Positions 5,380-9,210 of a stretch of 9,210 nt of DNA are shown one piece after another. The translations under genes and the position numbers were made by a program. Source of the stretch: an uncultured Porphyromonas sp. (GTDB lineage: Bacteria; Bacteroidota; Bacteroidia; Bacteroidales; Porphyromonadaceae); NCBI GenBank assembly GCA_927910985.1, contig CAKMOP010000258.1, positions 1-9,210 of the forward strand, read 5' to 3'. The notes beneath the pieces are model-generated. The model was not told the origin of the DNA and did no database searches. It saw only the letters and a program-made list of their open reading frames with translations. How positions within the stretch are numbered: position 1 is the stretch's first letter; every line of letters begins with the position of its first letter.

Positions 5380-8040
5380 CTACGGGGTCTTCAGTAGACG
5401 CTGTATTTCGCTGAGCTTGTTGAGGGCTTCCAGTGGTGTGAGGCTGTCGATATTGACGGTCAATAGACGCTCACGTATATCGGAGAGGACAGGATCATCG
5501 AGCTGGAAGAAGCTCATCTGTACCCCTCCCGTGATGCTGCTACTTGGCTCGGTGGTCGAGGGCGTAGCTGCTCGGCTAACCTTCACTTCGGAGCTGAGCC
5601 CTGTGACCTGGTGGATGTGCGCTGATTCCAATTGGGCGAGGATGTCCGTGGCCCGCTGGGTGATGCTGCGTGGCATACCGCCGAGACGTGCCACCTGGAT
5701 ACCGAAGCTGTGCTCACTACCGCCACGGACGAGCTTGCGCAAGAAGAGCATACGCCCTTCGATCTCACGTGCGGAGACGTTGTAGTTCTTGACGCGCTCA
5801 AGTCTTCCCTCTAAGTCGTTGAGCTCGTGGTAGTGCGTGGCGAAGAGGGTCTTCGGACGACCGTGGGGATTGTCGTGCAGGTATTCGATGATCGCCCAGG
5901 CGATGGAGATACCGTCATAGGTGCTGGTGCCTCGTCCGAGCTCGTCAAAGAGGACGAGCGAACGAGGAGTGAGGGCGTTGAGGATGCTGGCAGCTTCCTG
6001 CATCTCGACCATAAAGGTTGATTCGCCTCGAGAGATATTGTCCGAAGCTCCGACACGGGTGAAGATGCCATCGGTGAGTCCGAGGTGAGCTGCTTCGGCT
6101 GGGACGAATGAGCCTATTTGTGCCAAGAGGACGATGAGTGCAGTCTGGCGAAGGAGAGCGGATTTACCGCTCATATTCGGCCCTGTGATGACCATAATCT
6201 GTGTCTCTTCGGTATCTAAATGTACGTCGTTCGGCACGTAGCTCTGCCCGAAGGGGAGCTGCTTCTCGATGACGGGATGGCGACCGGAGCGTATGTCGAT
6301 GGTGAGTCCGTCATCCACGACAGGGCAGACGTAGCGCTCGGTGACGGCTACTTCGGAGAGGCTCGTGAGACAGTCTAATTCGGCGATGACGCGCGCATCC
6401 TGCTGGAGGGGACGGACGAAGCGTGATAGACGTGCCAGGAGTGCGCTGTAGAGTTGCCCTTCGAGGGCGGCGATACGCTCCTCAGCGCCGAGGATCTTCT
6501 CCTCGTATTCCTTGAGCTCGGGGAAGATGTAGCGCTCGGCATTGGCCAGAGTCTGTTTGCGTGTCCAGTCCTCGGGCACCTTGTCTTTGTGGGCGGAGCG
6601 CACCTCGATGTAGTAGCCGAAGACATTATTATAGGACACCTTGAGCGAAGGAATGCCCGTGCGTTCGCTCTCGCGTCGCTGGAGCTCAAGCAGGTAGTCC
6701 TTGCCGTGGGAAGAGAGGCAACGCAGCTCATCCAGCTCGCTGCTCACGCCTGGAGCGATGGTCGTGCCACGACCAAGGGCGGCTGGTGGTTCTTCGGTCA
6801 GCGTCCCTTCAATGTCGGTGATGAGGTCGCCCATCGGCTGCAGACGGCCGGCGATGCCTTGCAGCTCGGGCGAAGGGCTGGCGGCGAGAAGCGCACCTAT
6901 TTGCTCGACTTGGGTGAGCGACGAGGCGAGCTGGCGCACTTCGCGTGGAGAGATACGCCCGACGACAACCTTGGAGGCCATACGCTCGAGGTCACCGATA
7001 CCGATGAGTAGCTCCGTGGTGGTGCGACGTAGCTCTGTGGAGCGTATCAGCTCGGTCACGATAGCTTGGCGGCGGTGGATCTCCGTGAGATCGATCAGAG
7101 GGAAGGACAGCCAGTGGCGCAGAAGTCGCCCCCCCATAGCTGTCTGGGTATGATCGATGATGTCGAGGAGGCTCTTACCTTCCTCGCGGTTCATTGGCGC
7201 AAGGATCTCTAAGCTACGGAAGGTGAATCCGTCGAGGCGCATATAGCTCAGGCGGTCGATACTTCGTAGCGTAGTGATGTGCCCGAGCTCGTGGTGGCTG
7301 GTGAGTTCAAGGTAGTTGAGGATGGCTCCAGCGGCAGCGATGGAGGCTGGACGCTGCTCGAGGCCTAAGCCCTTGAGGGTGTGCAGGCCGAAGTGGGCGG
7401 TGAGCTTGCTGCGATTGTTCTCGACGGCGAAGGTCCAGTCCTCGACTTCGAAGATGAAGCCACGGTAGCCGATGGCCTTGTCAAAGAGGTTGCGTGTCGT
7501 GCGCTCGACGAGGACTTCCTTCGGCTGATAGGAGCTGAGGAGCTTCTCGATATGCTCGGGTGAGCCTTCGGAGACAACAAATTCGCCCGTAGAGATGTCG
7601 AGCAGGGAGACGCTTCCCATAGCTCCATCGCTCGAGAGCCACACGGCCGCTAAGTAGTTATTCTCCTTACTTCTGAGGACGTTGTCCCCAAGGACGACCC
7701 CAGGAGTGACGAGCTCGGTGATGCCCCGCTTGACGAGCTTCTTGGTCAGCTTCGGGTCTTCGAGCTGGTCACAGATGGCTACACGCCGCCCTGCGCGTAC
7801 GAGCTTGGGCAGGTAGGTGTCAAGGGCGTGGTGGGGAAAGCCCGCCAGCTCCACGTGCATCGCTGAGCCGTTGGCGCGCCGCGTAAGGGTAATCCCGAGG
7901 ATCTCGGAGGCGGCTATGGCATCATCGCTGAAGGTCTCGTAGAAGTCGCCGACGCGAAAGAGGAGGATAGCATCGGGGTGCTTGGCTTTGAACTCCAAGT
8001 ACTGCTTCATCATCGGGGTCTCTGCGATCTTCTTTGCCAT
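5380..8040 (-). CDS. mutS: DNA mismatch repair protein MutS
   Basis: MutS recognises base mismatches and small loops in newly copied DNA and recruits MutL. The 886-residue length is within the usual range for bacterial MutS1. The N-terminal mismatch-binding domain carries RVGDFYETF with the Phe-x-Glu mismatch probe (F33, E35). The connector, core/lever and clamp domains span about 130-560 (SYNNVFGYYIEVR at 469-481). The ATPase domain has Walker A GPNMSGKS (620-627), the SRGESTFMVEM signature (670-680), Walker B LVLFDELGRGTSTYDG (695-710) and ATHYHEL (734-740). A variable linker (about 815-838) precedes QMSFF (841-845), a plausible sliding-clamp binding motif, and a C-terminal TPLEALNKLSEIQRLL helix. 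The ATG at 8040 gives the standard start. It follows the thioesterase gene by 48 nt (to that gene's natural stop) on the same strand. Intact, with no unusual features. Confidence 0.98.
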   Translation of the reverse strand: MAKKIAETPMMKQYLEFKAKHPDAILLFRVGDFYETFSDDAIAASEILGITLTRRANGSAMHVELAGFPHHALDTYLPKLVRAGRRVAICDQLEDPKLTKKLVKRGITELVTPGVVLGDNVLRSKENNYLAAVWLSSDGAMGSVSLLDISTGEFVVSEGSPEHIEKLLSSYQPKEVLVERTTRNLFDKAIGYRGFIFEVEDWTFAVENNRSKLTAHFGLHTLKGLGLEQRPASIAAAGAILNYLELTSHHELGHITTLRSIDRLSYMRLDGFTFRSLEILAPMNREEGKSLLDIIDHTQTAMGGRLLRHWLSFPLIDLTEIHRRQAIVTELIRSTELRRTTTELLIGIGDLERMASKVVVGRISPREVRQLASSLTQVEQIGALLAASPSPELQGIAGRLQPMGDLITDIEGTLTEEPPAALGRGTTIAPGVSSELDELRCLSSHGKDYLLELQRRESERTGIPSLKVSYNNVFGYYIEVRSAHKDKVPEDWTRKQTLANAERYIFPELKEYEEKILGAEERIAALEGQLYSALLARLSRFVRPLQQDARVIAELDCLTSLSEVAVTERYVCPVVDDGLTIDIRSGRHPVIEKQLPFGQSYVPNDVHLDTEETQIMVITGPNMSGKSALLRQTALIVLLAQIGSFVPAEAAHLGLTDGIFTRVGASDNISRGESTFMVEMQEAASILNALTPRSLVLFDELGRGTSTYDGISIAWAIIEYLHDNPHGRPKTLFATHYHELNDLEGRLERVKNYNVSAREIEGRMLFLRKLVRGGSEHSFGIQVARLGGMPRSITQRATDILAQLESAHIHQVTGLSSEVKVSRAATPSTTEPSSSITGGVQMSFFQLDDPVLSDIRERLLTVNIDSLTPLEALNKLSEIQRLLKTP

Positions 8041-8088
8041 AGTGTGCTTGTGGGGCTTTACTCTGAGGGGGATAGGGGAGAGGAGGGA

Positions 8089-8498
8089 TTACTGGGCGTC
8101 TTTGGGCAGGACGTCACGGAGGAGGTCAGCGAAGAACTCCCCACGGGTCAGGCGCCCGTTGTCGACGACGACACACTCGACCTCACCGCGTGCAGCGAGG
8201 CTCCCGTCGAGGTGCAGGATACCTGATAGAAAACGAGCTTGGGCGCACGCATAGCACAGCGGAGTGCCGAGCGGTAGTGGTCGCCACTGCGTAGGCTCTT
8301 CTTATAGGAGATAGATACTTTGGTGACGAAGGCATCCAGGCCATCTTCGTGCATCTTGCCGAAGTTCACACCCAGGCTCTCGAGGAACTCATGTCGCGTA
8401 TGCTCCATGTAGTGCTGGTAGTTGGCGTTGTTGACGACGCCCTGTAGGTCGCACTCGTAGTCGCGCACCTTCATCTCGAGGGTGAATAGATATTCCAA
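8089..8498 (-). CDS. Hotdog-fold acyl-CoA thioesterase (4HBT/YbgC-FadM-like), with a one-base deletion
   Basis: The N-terminal two thirds read EYLFTLEMKVRDYECDLQGV, then VNNANYQHYMEHTRHEFLES. This is the hotdog helix region of the 4HBT family, with the aspartate (D17 in ECDLQG) at the place of the catalytic Asp of YbgC/FadM-type thioesterases. Such enzymes hydrolyse acyl-CoA to free acid and CoA in the cytoplasm. After KLVFYQ (residue 92) the frame breaks at about 8220-8222, and the literal frame ends at 8148 with unrelated residues. Restoring one base gives ILHLDGSLAARGEVECVVV followed by DNGRLTRGEFFADLL, to a TAA at 8089-8091: 136 residues, the normal family length. No ATG gives a complete N-terminal strand. 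TTG at 8498 fits best; ATG at 8474 (MKVRDYE) is the alternative. It probably heads a transcript with mutS. The exact substrate is unknown. Confidence 0.85.
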
Positions 8499-8621
8499 TG
8501 GAGTAGTCTTGATTAGTTTGTCCTCCCCGTAGGCTGGGGCGGTATGGGGTACCGAAGGTCTGTGGCGGGGCCCTTCCTTACCCTATAATATTGTACGAAT
8601 GAATGCGGTGCCACACGGGTG

Positions 8622-8629
8622 CAAAGGTA
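8622..8629 (-). promoter_or_regulatory. Bacteroidetes -7 box for the thioesterase-mutS unit (TACCTTTG)
   Basis: TACCTTTG on the minus strand is an exact TAnnTTTG match about 124 nt upstream of the thioesterase start. The predicted start is near 8615. The leader holds short GC-rich inverted repeats (CCCCG near 8564 with CGGGG near 8525, GGTA/TACC between) but nothing I can name. No clear -33 TTG is visible at the right spacing. Confidence 0.5.
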
Positions 8630-8713
8630 CGGCAAAAGTGTGAGTGCCTGCCTATCGAGCCACAAGCGTAGAGCTCTTTAGCAGGAAGCTACGCATCCCT
8701 CTGATCGTCAATA

Positions 8714-8761
8714 GCGAAGCGAGCACTGCGCAGGCAATAGCCCGCACAGTGCTCGCTTCGC
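8714..8761. repeat. Perfect 15-bp inverted repeat (GCGAAGCGAGCACTG)
   Basis: GCGAAGCGAGCACTG (8714-8728) is repeated in reverse complement at 8747-8761 around an 18-nt loop that itself contains GGC-AATA-GCC. No T-tract follows on either strand. It could be a U-less terminator, an RNA hairpin or a small mobile remnant. Confidence 0.7.
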
Positions 8762-8807
8762 CTAGCTGGACTTCGTCGGAGCGAACGGGGAGCGCGTTAG
8801 ATCGGCA

Positions 8808-8949
8808 TATAGATGAGACCATTGCACAAGGCCATCTCTTCACAGCTTGCACTTTCCTCCTTCGAACTTCTCAGCCTAAAGCCTCCGATTTGCGAGGGAA
8901 GAAGGTACGAGTAATGAAGAAGTGGTCTTGCGCAATGGTCCCATATATA
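8808..8949. repeat. 142-bp imperfect palindrome (MITE-like or structured-RNA element)
   Basis: Arms 8808-8870 and 8887-8949 align in reverse complement without a gap over 63 positions, with 46 matches by hand count. The outer 23 positions match at 20 (GACCATTGCACAAG at 8817-8830 against CTTGCGCAATGGTC at 8927-8940). The inner parts match at 12 of 19 and 14 of 21. The central 16 bases (8871-8886) would be the loop. Of the 17 mismatches, 12 are transitions. I see no transposase and no clear target-site duplication. Confidence 0.65.
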
Positions 8950-9028
8950 GGTATATGGGTGCATGGTAGAGCTATATAGGATGGCGAAGAAAGCTATATA
9001 GCTTTGGACTGATTCCTGTATAGCTTTG
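8940..9028. repeat. AT-rich short palindromes and TATAGCTTTG direct repeats
   Basis: CCCATATA (8940-8947) pairs with TATATGGG (8952-8959) around TAGG. AGCTATATAGG occurs at 8970-8980. AAAGCTATATAGCTTT (8990-9005) is a perfect 16-bp palindrome. TATAGCTTTG occurs at 8997-9006 and again at 9019-9028, 22 bp apart. The TAGCTTTG parts match the -7 consensus, but no correctly spaced -33 TTG is present. Confidence 0.5.
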
Positions 9029-9090
9029 TGAAGTGACCTCTATTAGTTTATCGCTCCGCGTAGGGATAAAAGTTGCGGACGAGTGGCAGA

Positions 9091-9098
9091 TAAGTTTG
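9091..9098 (+). promoter_or_regulatory. Possible plus-strand -7 box (TAAGTTTG)
   Basis: TAAGTTTG is an exact TAnnTTTG match reading toward the right edge. The nearest upstream TTG (9073-9075) is only 15 nt away, shorter than the usual gap of about 19-21 nt. No gene is visible downstream in the window, so this is weak. Confidence 0.2.
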
Positions 9099-9100
9099 GA

Positions 9101-9196
9101 CTACGTACGTGGCTCTAATATCTACGTACGTGGATATTTAGATTTACGTGCCTGGTCTTTAAGACTACGTGCATAGACAAAGGAAAACCACTACGG
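9101..9196. repeat. Degenerate direct-repeat array of about 21-22 bp based on CTACGTACGTGG
   Basis: CTACGTACGTGG at 9101-9112 is repeated exactly at 9122-9133, then as TTACGTGCCTGG at 9144-9155, CTACGTGCATAG at 9165-9176 and a faint CTACGG at 9191-9196. Unit spacings are 21, 22, 21 and 26 bp. The first two cores contain the palindrome ACGTACGT. Intervening bases are AT-rich and not conserved. The two-helical-turn spacing would suit a protein binding one DNA face, but this is inference. Confidence 0.55.
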
Positions 9197-9210
9197 GAAG
9201 GTGCTTTTTT

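Larger units (their letters stand above)
8630..9210. other. Intergenic stretch of about 580 bases with palindromes and repeats, no supported gene
   Basis: Open frames on both strands here cross inverted repeats, so their similar translations (for example SCAMV and PCAMV on opposite strands) come from symmetry rather than coding. None resembles a known protein. The stretch holds a 15-bp inverted repeat, a 142-bp imperfect palindrome, AT-rich palindromes, several TAnnTTTG words on the plus strand and a degenerate array of about 21-22 bp. A plus-strand gene may begin beyond the right edge. Confidence 0.6.

Noticed and set aside
6454..7011. A 185-codon open frame antisense to mutS
   Set aside because: mutS is intact and strongly conserved on the other strand; the antisense frame is a by-product of GC-rich codon use and has no recognisable domain.
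8808..8949. An insertion sequence
   Set aside because: No transposase frame lies between the arms and there is no clear target duplication; it is too short to be autonomous.
8644..8979. A plus-strand open frame of about 111 codons in the right-hand intergenic region
   Set aside because: It crosses the 15-bp inverted repeat and the 142-bp palindrome, resembles no known family, and its partial similarity to the opposite-strand frame is caused by that symmetry.
9101..9196. A small CRISPR array
   Set aside because: Repeat cores are only 12 bp and degenerate, spacers are about 9-10 bp, and no cas genes are in view.

Overview
The window looks like chromosomal DNA of a Bacteroidetes bacterium, most likely Porphyromonas or a close relative. 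Three things point there: Bacteroidetes-type -7 boxes (TAnnTTTG) in front of several genes, an ExbB-ExbD-TonB type operon next to pdxJ and nadK, and protein sequences typical of the Porphyromonadaceae (MutS, RclA, the thioesterase). Base composition is fairly GC-rich by eye, about the mid-50s percent, which suits a GC-rich Porphyromonas. The species cannot be fixed from this sequence alone.

Layout. Positions 1-2098 (minus strand) hold pdxJ, exbB, exbD and the start of a TonB-family gene that runs off the left edge. This combines vitamin B6 synthesis with the inner-membrane motor that powers TonB-dependent outer-membrane uptake. nadK (NAD kinase) diverges from pdxJ at 2203-3075, and a strong two-way hairpin terminator separates it from the convergent rpsO (ribosomal protein S15, minus strand, 3192-3461). 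rpsO has a clear upstream promoter and a foldable leader. A gene-poor stretch (3568-3932) full of inverted copies of TATATAGGTC leads to rclA (3933-5276), a flavin disulfide reductase of the hypothiocyanous-acid/reactive-chlorine defence family. A 17-bp hairpin lies between rclA and the convergent mutS (5380-8040, minus). mutS follows a small hotdog-fold acyl-CoA thioesterase gene (8089-8498, minus), probably in one transcript from a promoter at 8622-8629. The last 570 bases hold no gene I can support. They contain a 15-bp inverted repeat, a 142-bp imperfect palindrome, AT-rich palindromes and a degenerate array of about 21-22 bp built on ACGTACGT.

Most of the coding content is housekeeping: cofactor synthesis (PdxJ, NAD kinase), energised transport (ExbB/ExbD/TonB), translation (S15) and mismatch repair (MutS). 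The exception is an oxidant-defence enzyme that would suit a host mucosal or oral niche. Two genes, pdxJ and the thioesterase, each carry an apparent one-base deletion near the 3' end. In both, the normal C-terminus continues in another frame to a family-typical stop. These are either sequencing errors or very recent lesions.

I see no clear new multigene system. The least explained DNA is the two intergenic blocks of repeats and palindromes (3717-3817 and 8714-9196).
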